Shown here in pieces: positions 24,259 to 34,101 of a stretch of DNA of 64,000 nt. Location: positions 19,672 to 83,671 of the forward strand of contig CAMWUN010000010.1 of assembly GCA_947177425.1 (NCBI GenBank), written 5' to 3'. Within the stretch, counting starts at the first letter, position 1. Every line of letters starts with the position of its first letter. The notes below the pieces were generated by a model, which worked only from the letters and a program-made list of their open reading frames with translations, was not told the DNA's origin and searched no databases. Source of the stretch: an uncultured bacterium. GTDB taxonomy: Bacteria; Bacillota; Clostridia; Lachnospirales; Lachnospiraceae. Made by a program: the position numbers and the translations under genes.

Positions 24259-27200
24259 ATGGGATTACAGTTTTACTTCGGCGCATCAGGCGCTGGAAAG
24301 AGCAGACAGCTTCATGATGATATTACCAGGCAGGCGAAAAAGGAACCGGAGCGCAATTTTCTGTTTCTGGTGCCTGACCAGTTTACCATGCAGACCCAGG
24401 TGGATCTGGTGAATGCCAGTGACTGCGGCGGTATTATGAACATTGATGTGCTAAGCTTCGGCCGTCTTGCCCACCGGATTTTCGAGGAAACAGGGTACGG
24501 CGGCAGGCCGGTTCTGGACGATACGGGAAAGAGTCTTGTACTGCGCAAAGTGGCGGCTTCTCTAAAAGATGACATGCCTGTCATAGGTAAAAATCTAAAT
24601 AAAATAGGGTATATCCATGAAGTCAAGTCTGCCATTTCTGAATTTATGCAATATGGTATCAGTGTCAGCCAGGTAGGGGAACTGGCCGAATTTGCCAAAG
24701 GCCGGGGGGCGCTGCACAGCAAGCTGAAGGATTTGGAAGTGATTTACAGGGGATTTACCGATTACATACAAAACCGTTTCATTACCACAGAAGAAACTCT
24801 CGACCTTTTGACAAAAGCCGTGGGAAAATCGAAGATTATTAAAGGCAGCGTTGTCATTTTTGATGGATTTACAGGATTTACGCCTATCCAGTACCGGCTG
24901 ATTCAGGAACTGCTTGTATTGACTAATAAGGTCATTGTATCCATAACCATTGACAGCCATGAAAACCCTTTCCAGATGAAGGGGGAGCAGGAATTGTTTT
25001 ATTTAAGCAGAAAGACTGTAAACGACCTTTGCCGTCTTGCGGGGGAGGGCGTACCGGGACGGGGTAAGTCTGCCGGTAGGCAGGGACAGGAAGGCAGAAT
25101 AAGCGGGACACAGGCGAAAGCGGAAAACAAAGCAGTGCAGCCAGGCGGGATAAAAGGGATACAGCCGGGCAGGCAGGTACAGGCAGGAGGGCAGAAACGG
25201 GGAGATGTGTACATAAAGAATGACCCGCTGCCCAGATTTAAGAACAATAAGGAAATGGCACATTTGGAGAAGCATCTGTTCCGTTATCCGGTAAGTCCCT
25301 ATGAGGGCGAAGGGGGGCAGAACATTTATCTGACACAGGCCCTGAATCCTGCGGAGGAAGTGCGTCAGGTCAGCATCCAGATTAAGAAGCTGGTGCTGGA
25401 GGAGGGCTATTGTTACCGGGATATTGCGGTTGTCACCGGGGATTTGGAAACCTACGGGGATTATTTCGAGAGGGAGGCCCTTGTGTATGACATTCCCGTA
25501 TTTATAGACAGAACCAGAGGGCTGTTGCTGAACCCCTTTATTGAATACATACGCAGCGCGCTCAAAATCGTGCTGTATGATTTTTCCTATGAGACGGTTT
25601 TTCATTTTCTAAGATGCGGCGTTACAGATTTTTCCCCGGAGGAGATTGACAGGCTGGAAAATTATGTGCTTGCCCTTGGGATTAAGGGAAAGAAAAAGTG
25701 GAGCCAGATATTTGTGCGCAGGGCGGATTTTGGGCCCTGTGCAGGGAAGGATGAAGAGGAAGCAGGGGGGGAGGAACAGAGACAGATCCTGTATCTGGAA
25801 GGGCTGAATGATACAAGGGCCCGGTTCATGGAACAGATCTCTCCCCTGCTTGTGCGTAAGAAGACTGCCGGGGAGATGGTGCAGACGCTTTATGACTTTA
25901 TCGTGGCCGGAAGGATTCAGGAAAAGCTGTCGGGATATGAACAGTATTTTAAGGAAAACCAGGCGCCGGAGAGAGCCAGGGAGTATGCCCAGATTTACAG
26001 GCTGGTGATGGAACTTCTGGAGCAGGTAATTGGGCTTCTGGAAGAAGAGTCTGTAAGTCTTAAGGAATTTGCGGATATTCTGGACGCTGGATTTGCGGAA
26101 ATTGAGGTGGGAACTATTCCAGGCAGTGTGGACAGGATTGTGGTGGGAGACATGGAAAGAAGCCGCTTAAAGCAGGTGAAGGTTTTGTTTTTCTTAGGGG
26201 TAAATGATGGCAATATCCCAAGAAGCGGCAGCCGGGGAGGCATCATTTCCGATATCGACAGGGAATTTTTACAGCAGTCGGAGTTTGAACTTGCGCCCAC
26301 CCCCAGACAGCAGATGTATACCCAGCGGCTTTACCTTTATATGAATATGACCAAGCCTTCGCATCGGCTTTATCTGTCTTTTTCAAGGATAAACAGCCAG
26401 GGAAAGAGCATCCGCCCTTCCTATCTGGTGGATATGATTGAGAAGCTTTTTCCACAAATAAGGGTCAAATCCGCCAGCGATGAAGAACAGCCCTTTGACT
26501 TTATTGTAGGGAAAAGGGACGGACTGATTCTGCTTGCGCAGGAACTCCGGGACTACAGCGCCGGGCGGGAAGGGGGCTTAAGCCGGGAAGAACTGCGCAG
26601 CCTGTACAGGATTTATGAAAAGGATGAAAAATATACAGATTTTGCAGACAGGCTGAAAGAGGCTGCCTTTTCCAGATATGAACATAAGCCTCTGGCCCAG
26701 GCGGTGGCGAAAGCCTTGTATGGCAGTATGCTGGAAAGCAGTGTGAGCCGTCTGGAAAAATATGCGGCCTGTGCCTATTCCCATTTCCTGCAGTACGGCC
26801 TGATGCTGAAAGAACGGGAAGAGTTCAGCTTTGAGCAGGCGGATTTGGGAAATATTTTCCACGGGGTTTTAGAGACTTTTGCCGCAAAACTCACAGAAAA
26901 CGGTCTTACGTGGTTTGACTTTACGGAGGAAGAGGGGGACAGACTGTTAAAAGAAGCGCTGGAAGTCCATACTGTGTCCTATGGTGAGACGATTCTTTAC
27001 AGCAGCGCCCGCTATGAGTATATGGTGGAACGGATGTACCGGATCTTGAAAAGAACCATACGTACCCTGAAAGCCCAGTTAAGGGAAGGGGAGTTTGTCC
27101 CGGCCTCCTTTGAGATGTCCTTTTCACGGGTGGATAAACTGGAATCCGTGAATATTGCCTTGTCCGATGGGGAAAAGATGAAACTGCGGGGAAGGATAGA

Positions 27201-27855
27201 CAGAATCGATACCTGTGAGGACGAAGGCAAAATTTATGTGAAGGTGATTGACTATAAGTCCGGCAGCAGGAAATTTGATTTAGCGGCCCTGTACTACGGA
27301 TTACAACTCCAACTGGTAGTGTATATGAATGTGGCCGCAGAGGTCACAAAAAGGAGCCATCCGGACAAGGAAGTGGTTCCGGCAGCCCTTTTATATTATC
27401 ATGTGAGCGACCCGCTGGTGAAAAGCGAGGGAGAGATGACGCCGGAGGAACTGAATCATGAAATATTGAAAGAACTCCGCACTACCGGGATTGTCAGTGA
27501 GGATGAGAGGGCGGTCAGTCTCCTGGACAAAAATTTTTCCGGCAAGTCACTGGTCATTCCGGTGGAGCGGAAAAAAGACGGAAGCTTTTCCCTGCGCTCT
27601 GCAACTGTGGGGAAGGAAGATTATGAGACGATTTCCCAATTCGTCAGCCATAAAATCAGACAGTTCGGCAGGGAAATCCTTTCCGGCAATATCGAAGTTA
27701 ACCCCTGTAAGCAGGGGGGGAGGGATTCCTGCACCTACTGTGCCTACAAGGGAGTCTGCGACTTTGAGGAAAAGACGCCGGGGTACCATACCCGTGTGCT
27801 GGGGAATATCCCAGAGGATGAAGTATTTAAAAGAATGAGAGAAGAACTGCAATAA
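24259..27855 (+). CDS. addB: ATP-dependent helicase/nuclease subunit B
   Basis: At 1198 residues this matches AddB. It has an N-terminal P-loop GASGAGKS, UvrD-like but helicase-degenerate middle domains, and a C-terminal nuclease with GRIDRID and VKVIDYKSG. The 4Fe-4S staple is present: one Cys in the KYAACAYSHF region and a C-terminal SCTYC-x5-C (TYCAYKGVC). AddAB resects double-strand breaks to a Chi site for RecA. An unusual Gly/Gln/Lys-rich stretch (about residues 259-320, 25035-25225) is not part of the conserved core. ACAGGAG sets the ATG at 24259. addA follows after 73 bases. Confidence 0.96.
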   Translation: MGLQFYFGASGAGKSRQLHDDITRQAKKEPERNFLFLVPDQFTMQTQVDLVNASDCGGIMNIDVLSFGRLAHRIFEETGYGGRPVLDDTGKSLVLRKVAASLKDDMPVIGKNLNKIGYIHEVKSAISEFMQYGISVSQVGELAEFAKGRGALHSKLKDLEVIYRGFTDYIQNRFITTEETLDLLTKAVGKSKIIKGSVVIFDGFTGFTPIQYRLIQELLVLTNKVIVSITIDSHENPFQMKGEQELFYLSRKTVNDLCRLAGEGVPGRGKSAGRQGQEGRISGTQAKAENKAVQPGGIKGIQPGRQVQAGGQKRGDVYIKNDPLPRFKNNKEMAHLEKHLFRYPVSPYEGEGGQNIYLTQALNPAEEVRQVSIQIKKLVLEEGYCYRDIAVVTGDLETYGDYFEREALVYDIPVFIDRTRGLLLNPFIEYIRSALKIVLYDFSYETVFHFLRCGVTDFSPEEIDRLENYVLALGIKGKKKWSQIFVRRADFGPCAGKDEEEAGGEEQRQILYLEGLNDTRARFMEQISPLLVRKKTAGEMVQTLYDFIVAGRIQEKLSGYEQYFKENQAPERAREYAQIYRLVMELLEQVIGLLEEESVSLKEFADILDAGFAEIEVGTIPGSVDRIVVGDMERSRLKQVKVLFFLGVNDGNIPRSGSRGGIISDIDREFLQQSEFELAPTPRQQMYTQRLYLYMNMTKPSHRLYLSFSRINSQGKSIRPSYLVDMIEKLFPQIRVKSASDEEQPFDFIVGKRDGLILLAQELRDYSAGREGGLSREELRSLYRIYEKDEKYTDFADRLKEAAFSRYEHKPLAQAVAKALYGSMLESSVSRLEKYAACAYSHFLQYGLMLKEREEFSFEQADLGNIFHGVLETFAAKLTENGLTWFDFTEEEGDRLLKEALEVHTVSYGETILYSSARYEYMVERMYRILKRTIRTLKAQLREGEFVPASFEMSFSRVDKLESVNIALSDGEKMKLRGRIDRIDTCEDEGKIYVKVIDYKSGSRKFDLAALYYGLQLQLVVYMNVAAEVTKRSHPDKEVVPAALLYYHVSDPLVKSEGEMTPEELNHEILKELRTTGIVSEDERAVSLLDKNFSGKSLVIPVERKKDGSFSLRSATVGKEDYETISQFVSHKIRQFGREILSGNIEVNPCKQGGRDSCTYCAYKGVCDFEEKTPGYHTRVLGNIPEDEVFKRMREELQ

Positions 27856-27868
27856 TGCAGTCAGTAAC

Positions 27869-27889
27869 GTCATTCCACGGCCGAATGAC
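27869..27889 (+). other. Hairpin between addB and addA
   Basis: GTCATTC (27869-27875) and GAATGAC (27883-27889) are perfect complements around a 7-base loop. No T-run follows, so an mRNA processing or stability role is more likely than termination. Confidence 0.4.
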
Positions 27890-27928
27890 ATTGGGCCGGA
27901 CTATGAAAAAATGATGCAGGAGGAAGAA

Positions 27929-30900
27929 ATGGCAATAGCATTTACACCGGAACAGCAGAAAGTGATAGAATTGCGGGATCGGAATATTCTGGTGTCGGCG
28001 GCGGCAGGGTCGGGAAAGACGGCGGTGTTGGTGGAGCGTATTATCCGCATGATCACGGACGAATCCCATCCTATGGACATTGACCGTCTTCTGGTGGTGA
28101 CGTTTACCAATGCGGCGGCGGCGGAGATGCGGGAGAGAATCAGTCAGGCAATCGGCCGGAAGCTGGAAGAAAATCCCGAAAATATCCATCTCCAAAGGCA
28201 GGTTTCCCTGCTTCACAATGCCCAGATTACCACCATAGACAGTTTCTGCCTGTTTATTATACGGAATAATTTCAACGATATAGGGCTTGACCCTGGCTTC
28301 CGGGTGGCCGACGAGGGGGAACTGAAACTTCTTGGGCAGGATGTGATGCGGGAACTTTTAGAGGAACAGTATCAGGAGAAAAATGCTGTTTTTACAGACT
28401 GTGTGGAATATTTTACAGGAGGAAGCAACGATAAACTTCTGGAAGAATATATCAGCCGGCTGTATGAGTTCTCCATGAGTTATCCCTGGCCGGAAGACTG
28501 GATTAGTCAATGCATGCAGGACTATCGGCTGTCAGATGTGTCAGAACTGGAAAATACTCCCTGGTGCAGATACCTCACTGATTATATAAAGACAGTCATT
28601 GAAGAGTGCATGGAAGAAATCGACAGGGCTGTCAGAATCGTCCAGAGGCCGGACGGTCCCTATATGTATGGGGAAACTCTCGAACGGGAGAAGGAAATGC
28701 TGGAACGGCTCCTGGGCGTCCATGACCTTGCAGGCTGGTATGAAGCCTTTGAAACTATTTCCTTTGGACGGCTTCCCTCCAAAAAGGATGATACAGTCAG
28801 TCCCATGTGCAGGGAAAAGGTACAGAAGATACGTAAGGACATCAAAAAGCAGTTGGATGATATCCGAAATTCCTTCCTCCTGTTGTCCCCCGCACAGGTG
28901 GCGGAGCGGATGGAAAAGGCCGCCCCCAATGTGGAGGAACTGCTTCAGCTTGTGCTTTTATATAAGGAAAAACTCGATGGGAAGAAGCGTCTGGAAAACG
29001 TCATTGATTTCCATGACATGGAGCACTTTGCCCTAAACATCCTTTTAAAAAAAATGGAGGACGGGACTGTCATCCCATCCCCTGCGGCGCTGGAATACAG
29101 GCAGTTTTTTGGGGAAATCCTGATTGACGAGTATCAGGACAGCAATCTGGTGCAGGAACTGCTTCTGAAAAGCATTTCCGGGGAAGAGGAAGGAAACTAC
29201 AACCGTTTTATGGTGGGAGATGTTAAACAAAGTATTTACAAATTCCGTCTGGCAAGGCCGGAACTTTTTATGGAGAAATACAACAGCTACTTAAAAGAGG
29301 ATTCTGCCTGCCAGCGGATAGATTTACATAAGAATTTCAGAAGCCGCCCCCAGGTCCTTGCCAGTGTCAATGAACTTTTCCGGCGCATTATGGGAAGGAA
29401 AGTGGGGGGCGTGGAGTACGACCGGGAAGCGGCTCTTTACCCGGGCGCTTTGTATCCTGACGCATCTGTCCCGGATATTTCAAAGGCCGGTACTGATAGT
29501 TTTGGCACAGAGCCTTTGGGGGCAGCGGAGGATTTTGCCCCTGGGTTTTTTGATGCTGATACCGGTACTTCCGGCTCTGGCGGCTTTTCATCTGCTTATG
29601 ACACGGAATACATTATTATAGGGAAGGATGAAGACTCGCCTCTTACAGCAAGGGAGCAGGAGGCAGCGGTGATTGCCGGGAAGATACAGGATTTATACCG
29701 GACTTTTAAGGTGACGGATAAGGACAGCGGACAGATGCGTCCTGTGAGATACAGCGATATGGTGATTCTTCTGCGCACCACGTCGGGGTGGGCGGAGGAA
29801 TTTAAAGGCATTCTGGAAAAAGAAGGGATTCCGGCCTACGTGTCCTCGCGGACGGGTTATTTCCAGACCGTGGAAATAAAGGCGCTGATGCAGTATTTGA
29901 ATATTATTGATAATCCCCTCCAGGATATCCCTCTTTACGGAGCGCTGAAATCTTTCTTTGGAGGATTTTCCGAACAGGAAATTGCATACATCCGGGCGGA
30001 AAATAAAAGGATTCCCCTCTATGACCGTCTGGTTTCACATGATGGGGCGCTTAGGGAGCGGATACAGCAGTTTTTAGAACAGCTTTTTTATTACAGGCAG
30101 AAGACCGCTTATACCCCTATCCACAAGCTGATTCAGGAAATCCTGTGGGATACGGGGTACCTGGACTACGTGACGGCATGTCCGGGAGGAAGCCAGAGAA
30201 GGGCCAATGTGGAAATGCTCCTTACCCGGGCGGCGGCCTTTGAGAGTACCAGCTATTACGGCCTTTTCCACTTCCTTAGGTATATGGAGCAGTTGGAGAA
30301 ATACGAAGTGGATTACGGGGAGGCCGATGTGCTGGATGAAAATGCCGATGTGGTGCGGATTATGAGTATTCACAAGAGCAAAGGTCTTGAGTTTCCGGTC
30401 TGCTTTGTGGCGGGCCTTTCCAAGAAATTTAATATGCAGGACACAGGAGGCAGGCTGATTGCCGATGTGGATATGGGCATTGGTGTGGATTATATTGACA
30501 GCAGTCTCCGGGTGCAGAGCCATACCCTGAAAAAAAATGCGGTGGCCCTTAAGATGAGGATTGACGCTTTGGGGGAGGAACTGCGGGTGCTTTATGTGGC
30601 CATGACCCGTGCAAAAGAAAAGCTGATTCTTACAGCCATGACTCCGGATATTGAGAAATTCTGTGAAGCCATGGAGGGGAAAAAGGAATTTGAAAAGCAG
30701 GAGGAGAAGAGGAAAGGGAAAGTGCCTTTTTCTGTGCTGGCAGGGGCAGGATGTTATCTGGACTTTATATTTCCCTGCCTGGAAGAGCCGGTTCTGATCG
30801 ATCCAAAAGAGCTGATGCACAGGGACATCAGGGAGGCTGCATACCAGATAGACCGGAAGCAGAAACTGTTTTTGGAAGCAGCGGATGAAGGGACAGTGAC

Positions 30901-31708
30901 CGGGCGGGATAATGAAATACTGACACAACTGTCAGAACGCTTCGGGCGGGTCTATCCTTATCAGTATCTGTCGAATCTTTTTGTAAAGACTACCGTGTCG
31001 GAATTGAAGAAGAAGGCAATCCATGATTTATCGGAACAGTCAATGGAAGAGATGGAAATGACCGGCAGCGGCGGATCGGGAAAACGTCTGGCCCAGGCAT
31101 TTACCAGGCAGTTGTTTGAAGAGCAGGAGGTGGTTCCCTATATTCCCTCCTTCATAGACAATACCGCAGGCATGTCAGGAACCGACCGGGGAAGCGCTTA
31201 CCACAAAGTTATGGAACTTCTTAACTTTGGAAAACTGGCGGGTTTACAGGGGCAGGATCTTGAGCAGCAGCTAAAGAGAGAACTTGACGCCTTTGAAGGG
31301 CAGGGACTGATAAGCAGTCAGTGGCGCAGCAGCATTTCCCTTTCCAAAGTCGGGACGTTTCTGGGAAGCAGTCTTGCCCGCCGTATGGCAGACGCTGAAA
31401 GAACAGGAAAGCTGTATCGGGAACAGCCTTTTGTCCTAGGGCTTAAAGCGGACCGCCTGGGCGGAGGATTCCCTTCTGACGAGCAGGTTCTGATACAGGG
31501 GATCATAGACGTTTTCTTCGAGGAGGACGGAAAAATTGTGGTGGCAGACTACAAAACCGATGCAGTGAAGAGGGCGGAGGAACTGGTGAAAAGATACCAG
31601 GTTCAGCTTGACTATTATGCCGAAGCACTTTACAGGCTGACAGGCAGAGAAGTGGCGCAAAAAATTATATATTCTTTTGCACTTGGTAACGAAATTGTGT
31701 TATACTGA
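27929..31708 (+). CDS. addA: ATP-dependent helicase/nuclease subunit A
   Basis: The 1259-residue protein is a complete AddA: Walker A AAAGSGKTAVLVERI, DEYQDSN (motif II), GDVKQSIYKFRLARPELF, late motifs SIHKSKGLEFPV and LYVAMTRAKEKL, and the C-terminal RecB-type nuclease GIIDVFFEE with VVADYKTD. It moves 3'-5' and cuts during break repair with AddB. Residues about 494-560 (29410-29610) hold an acidic Gly/Ala/Asp-rich insert not expected in the core. GGAGG at 27919 sets the ATG at 27929 rather than 27911. The promoter for the next operon lies within its last codons. Confidence 0.96.
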   Translation: MAIAFTPEQQKVIELRDRNILVSAAAGSGKTAVLVERIIRMITDESHPMDIDRLLVVTFTNAAAAEMRERISQAIGRKLEENPENIHLQRQVSLLHNAQITTIDSFCLFIIRNNFNDIGLDPGFRVADEGELKLLGQDVMRELLEEQYQEKNAVFTDCVEYFTGGSNDKLLEEYISRLYEFSMSYPWPEDWISQCMQDYRLSDVSELENTPWCRYLTDYIKTVIEECMEEIDRAVRIVQRPDGPYMYGETLEREKEMLERLLGVHDLAGWYEAFETISFGRLPSKKDDTVSPMCREKVQKIRKDIKKQLDDIRNSFLLLSPAQVAERMEKAAPNVEELLQLVLLYKEKLDGKKRLENVIDFHDMEHFALNILLKKMEDGTVIPSPAALEYRQFFGEILIDEYQDSNLVQELLLKSISGEEEGNYNRFMVGDVKQSIYKFRLARPELFMEKYNSYLKEDSACQRIDLHKNFRSRPQVLASVNELFRRIMGRKVGGVEYDREAALYPGALYPDASVPDISKAGTDSFGTEPLGAAEDFAPGFFDADTGTSGSGGFSSAYDTEYIIIGKDEDSPLTAREQEAAVIAGKIQDLYRTFKVTDKDSGQMRPVRYSDMVILLRTTSGWAEEFKGILEKEGIPAYVSSRTGYFQTVEIKALMQYLNIIDNPLQDIPLYGALKSFFGGFSEQEIAYIRAENKRIPLYDRLVSHDGALRERIQQFLEQLFYYRQKTAYTPIHKLIQEILWDTGYLDYVTACPGGSQRRANVEMLLTRAAAFESTSYYGLFHFLRYMEQLEKYEVDYGEADVLDENADVVRIMSIHKSKGLEFPVCFVAGLSKKFNMQDTGGRLIADVDMGIGVDYIDSSLRVQSHTLKKNAVALKMRIDALGEELRVLYVAMTRAKEKLILTAMTPDIEKFCEAMEGKKEFEKQEEKRKGKVPFSVLAGAGCYLDFIFPCLEEPVLIDPKELMHRDIREAAYQIDRKQKLFLEAADEGTVTGRDNEILTQLSERFGRVYPYQYLSNLFVKTTVSELKKKAIHDLSEQSMEEMEMTGSGGSGKRLAQAFTRQLFEEQEVVPYIPSFIDNTAGMSGTDRGSAYHKVMELLNFGKLAGLQGQDLEQQLKRELDAFEGQGLISSQWRSSISLSKVGTFLGSSLARRMADAERTGKLYREQPFVLGLKADRLGGGFPSDEQVLIQGIIDVFFEEDGKIVVADYKTDAVKRAEELVKRYQVQLDYYAEALYRLTGREVAQKIIYSFALGNEIVLY
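31677..31706 (+). promoter_or_regulatory. Promoter of the ECF transporter operon, inside the addA 3' end
   Basis: TTGCAC (31677-31682), 18 bp, TATACT (31701-31706). Transcription would begin just beyond the addA stop codon. Confidence 0.6.
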
Positions 31709-31815
31709 AAACTGATGAGAGCGCAATAGTAAAAATGTACTGGTCATGGAGTGAACAGTAGTGTAAAAGTGCTCTTTTAAGACAATTCTATAAAACAAAT
31801 GAGGAGGAAGTTGTC
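31709..31815 (+). promoter_or_regulatory. Structured leader before the ECF S component (candidate riboswitch or attenuator)
   Basis: AGAGCGC (31718-31724) pairs with GTGCTCT (31769-31775), enclosing TACTG (31738-31742)/CAGTA (31756-31760); a short T-run follows. GAGGAGG precedes the ATG at 31816. It matches no riboswitch class I know. Confidence 0.35.
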
Positions 31816-32370
31816 ATGAAACTCAAATTTGGTATCAAAGAGGTTGTAGCTATCGGTATTGGTACGGCGCTGTTCGTAGCCCTTACACAGATTCAGATTC
31901 CCACACCCATTCCCAATACCTATTTACAGCCCCGTATGGCAGTCATGGCCTTTTTGGCGGCAGTGTTCGGGCCGGTAGTAGGGGGAATCGTAGGACTGCT
32001 GGGCCATGCGCTGGGTGATGCGCTCTTTTATGGGAGCGTATGGTGGAGCTGGGTATTCCCTGACGGCGTGGTGGGCCTTATCATCGGGCTTTTCGCCGCA
32101 AAGTATGCCATCAGGGAAGGCGGATTTGGATCCACCAAAAGCATTGTATTCTTTAATGTGATTCAGGTTGTGTCCAACGCAGTGGCATGGATCGTGGTAG
32201 CGCCCCTTCTGGATATCATTATCTATGCAGAGCCGGTCAGTAAGGTATTTGCACAGGGCGCCTTTGCCTTTGTGGGAAATATTATTATCATCGGCATATT
32301 GGGAACCCTTTTGTGTGTGGGCTATTCATCCATCGGAGCCAAGTCTTCCAGTCTTACCAAAGAGGATTAA
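31816..32370 (+). CDS. ECF transporter S component, UPF0397 family
   Basis: The 184-residue membrane protein has about five to six spans and UPF0397 features: KEVVAIGIGTALF, FLAAVFGPVVGG, GLLGHALGDALFYGSVWWSWVFPDG. This family is often labelled riboflavin-type ECF substrate-binding protein, but the ligand is not firmly known. It is followed after three bases by the ATPase and then EcfT, making a complete vitamin-type importer. Nearby thiT could also use the same energising module. It has its own promoter and a structured leader. Confidence 0.87.
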   Translation: MKLKFGIKEVVAIGIGTALFVALTQIQIPTPIPNTYLQPRMAVMAFLAAVFGPVVGGIVGLLGHALGDALFYGSVWWSWVFPDGVVGLIIGLFAAKYAIREGGFGSTKSIVFFNVIQVVSNAVAWIVVAPLLDIIIYAEPVSKVFAQGAFAFVGNIIIIGILGTLLCVGYSSIGAKSSSLTKED

Positions 32371-32373
32371 TAC

Positions 32374-34101
32374 ATGGAGCCTATTATCGAGTTTAAAGAT
32401 TTTTCGTTTAAATATCGGGCACAGGCGGAACCTACTCTCCGGGACATCAACCTTTCGGTTATGCCCGGAGAGAAAGTATTGATTGTAGGGCCTTCCGGCT
32501 CGGGAAAGTCAACCCTTGCCCACTGCATTAACGGCCTTGTCCCATTTTCTTATACAGGGGATATTACGGGAAGCCTTAAGATCGGAGGGAAAAATCCTGC
32601 GGATTTAGGGCTGTTCGGTATGTCCAAAATTGTGGGAACTGTCCTGCAGGATACGGACGGGCAGTTTATCGGCCTGACGGTGGCTGAGGATATTGCTTTT
32701 GCCCTTGAAAATGATATGGTGCCTCAGGAGGAAATGTTTAAGAAGGTTGACGAAGTGGCGGAAATGGTGGATGTGAAACAACTCCTTGGCCACGCGCCGG
32801 GGGAGATGTCCGGGGGACAGAAGCAGAGAGTATCCATGGCAGGCGTCATGGTGGACGATGTGGATATCCTGCTTTTTGACGAACCGCTGGCAAACCTGGA
32901 TCCGGCCACCGGAAAGCGGGCCATCGCCATGATTGACCAGATACAGAAGAACAAAAAAACTACCATTTTAATTATTGAGCACCGTCTTGAGGACGCCCTT
33001 TACCGGGATGTGGACAGGATTGTGGTGGTGGGGGAAGGACGGATTGTGTCGGACACCACGCCGGACGAACTGCTGGCAGGAGATATCCTTGAGAAACAGG
33101 GAATCCGGGAACCTCTTTATATTACTGCCATTAAACATGCAGGCTGTGTCATTTCTCCTTCGGATCATCCCCAGCATATTGAAACCATGAATCTGGAAAG
33201 TTATAAACAGCCGCTTAAGGACTGGTTTGCCAGTGCAGAGGGGAAAAAGCCCGGAAAAGAAACGGCCTCTGTCCTTAAGGTGGAGGATTTGTATTTTTCT
33301 TATGTGGAAGGCAGCCCTATTTTACAGCATATCCATTTCGACATTAAGAAAGGGGAGATGGTCAGCATTGTAGGTAAAAACGGTGCAGGCAAGTCCACCC
33401 TCTCCAATCTGATATGCGGCTTTTATAAGCCCACGAAAGGGAAGATTCTCTTAAATGGGGAGGATATAGCCCCTCTTTCTATCAAAGAACGGGGAGAAAA
33501 AATCGGGCTGGTGATGCAAAGCCCTAACCAGATGATTTCCAAGCCCATGATTTTTGACGAGGTGGCTTTAGGGCTTGCGGTAAGAGGTGTGCCGGAAGAG
33601 GAAATTAAGGAGAGAGTCTACCGCACCCTTAAAATCTGCGGCCTGTATCCATTCAGGAACTGGCCTGTTTCCGCCTTAAGCTTCGGGCAGAAAAAGAGGG
33701 TGTCCATCGCCTCTATTCTTGTGATGAACCCGGAAGTGCTTATCCTCGATGAACCTACGGCCGGACAGGATTACAGACACTATACGGAAATCATGGAATT
33801 TCTAAAGGAAATCAATGAAACCTATGGAATTACTATTATCATGATTACCCATGATATGCACCTTATGCTGGAATACACGGACCGGGCTATTGTTATTGCA
33901 GACGGACACTTGATTGCGGACGATACGCCGGCAAAAGTATTGACCAATGAAGTCATTGCAGATAAGGCATATCTGAAAAAAACATCCTTGTATGACCTGG
34001 CGGTTAACTGCCAGATAGATAACCCTTCTGAGTTTGCGGAACGGTTTATTACATATGAGCGGGAACACAGAATATTAAAGGAGAACCGGGCAGATGGCTA
34101 A
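32374..34101 (+). CDS. ECF transporter ATPase with two fused nucleotide-binding domains
   Basis: This 575-residue protein carries two complete ABC ATPase units. The first has GPSGSGKST (35-43), MSGGQKQR and LLFDEPLANLDP; the second has GKNGAGKST (about 333-341), LSFGQKKR and LILDEPTAGQD. Fusion of EcfA and EcfA' is common in UPF0397-linked loci. It drives the EcfT scaffold and one or more S proteins. Its end overlaps the next gene by 8 bp. Confidence 0.93.
   Translation: MEPIIEFKDFSFKYRAQAEPTLRDINLSVMPGEKVLIVGPSGSGKSTLAHCINGLVPFSYTGDITGSLKIGGKNPADLGLFGMSKIVGTVLQDTDGQFIGLTVAEDIAFALENDMVPQEEMFKKVDEVAEMVDVKQLLGHAPGEMSGGQKQRVSMAGVMVDDVDILLFDEPLANLDPATGKRAIAMIDQIQKNKKTTILIIEHRLEDALYRDVDRIVVVGEGRIVSDTTPDELLAGDILEKQGIREPLYITAIKHAGCVISPSDHPQHIETMNLESYKQPLKDWFASAEGKKPGKETASVLKVEDLYFSYVEGSPILQHIHFDIKKGEMVSIVGKNGAGKSTLSNLICGFYKPTKGKILLNGEDIAPLSIKERGEKIGLVMQSPNQMISKPMIFDEVALGLAVRGVPEEEIKERVYRTLKICGLYPFRNWPVSALSFGQKKRVSIASILVMNPEVLILDEPTAGQDYRHYTEIMEFLKEINETYGITIIMITHDMHLMLEYTDRAIVIADGHLIADDTPAKVLTNEVIADKAYLKKTSLYDLAVNCQIDNPSEFAERFITYEREHRILKENRADG

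Noticed and set aside
31711..31724. CTGATGA core recalling a hammerhead ribozyme
   Set aside because: The required GAAA segment and flanking stems are not in place; the sequence fits better as part of a simple stem-loop leader.
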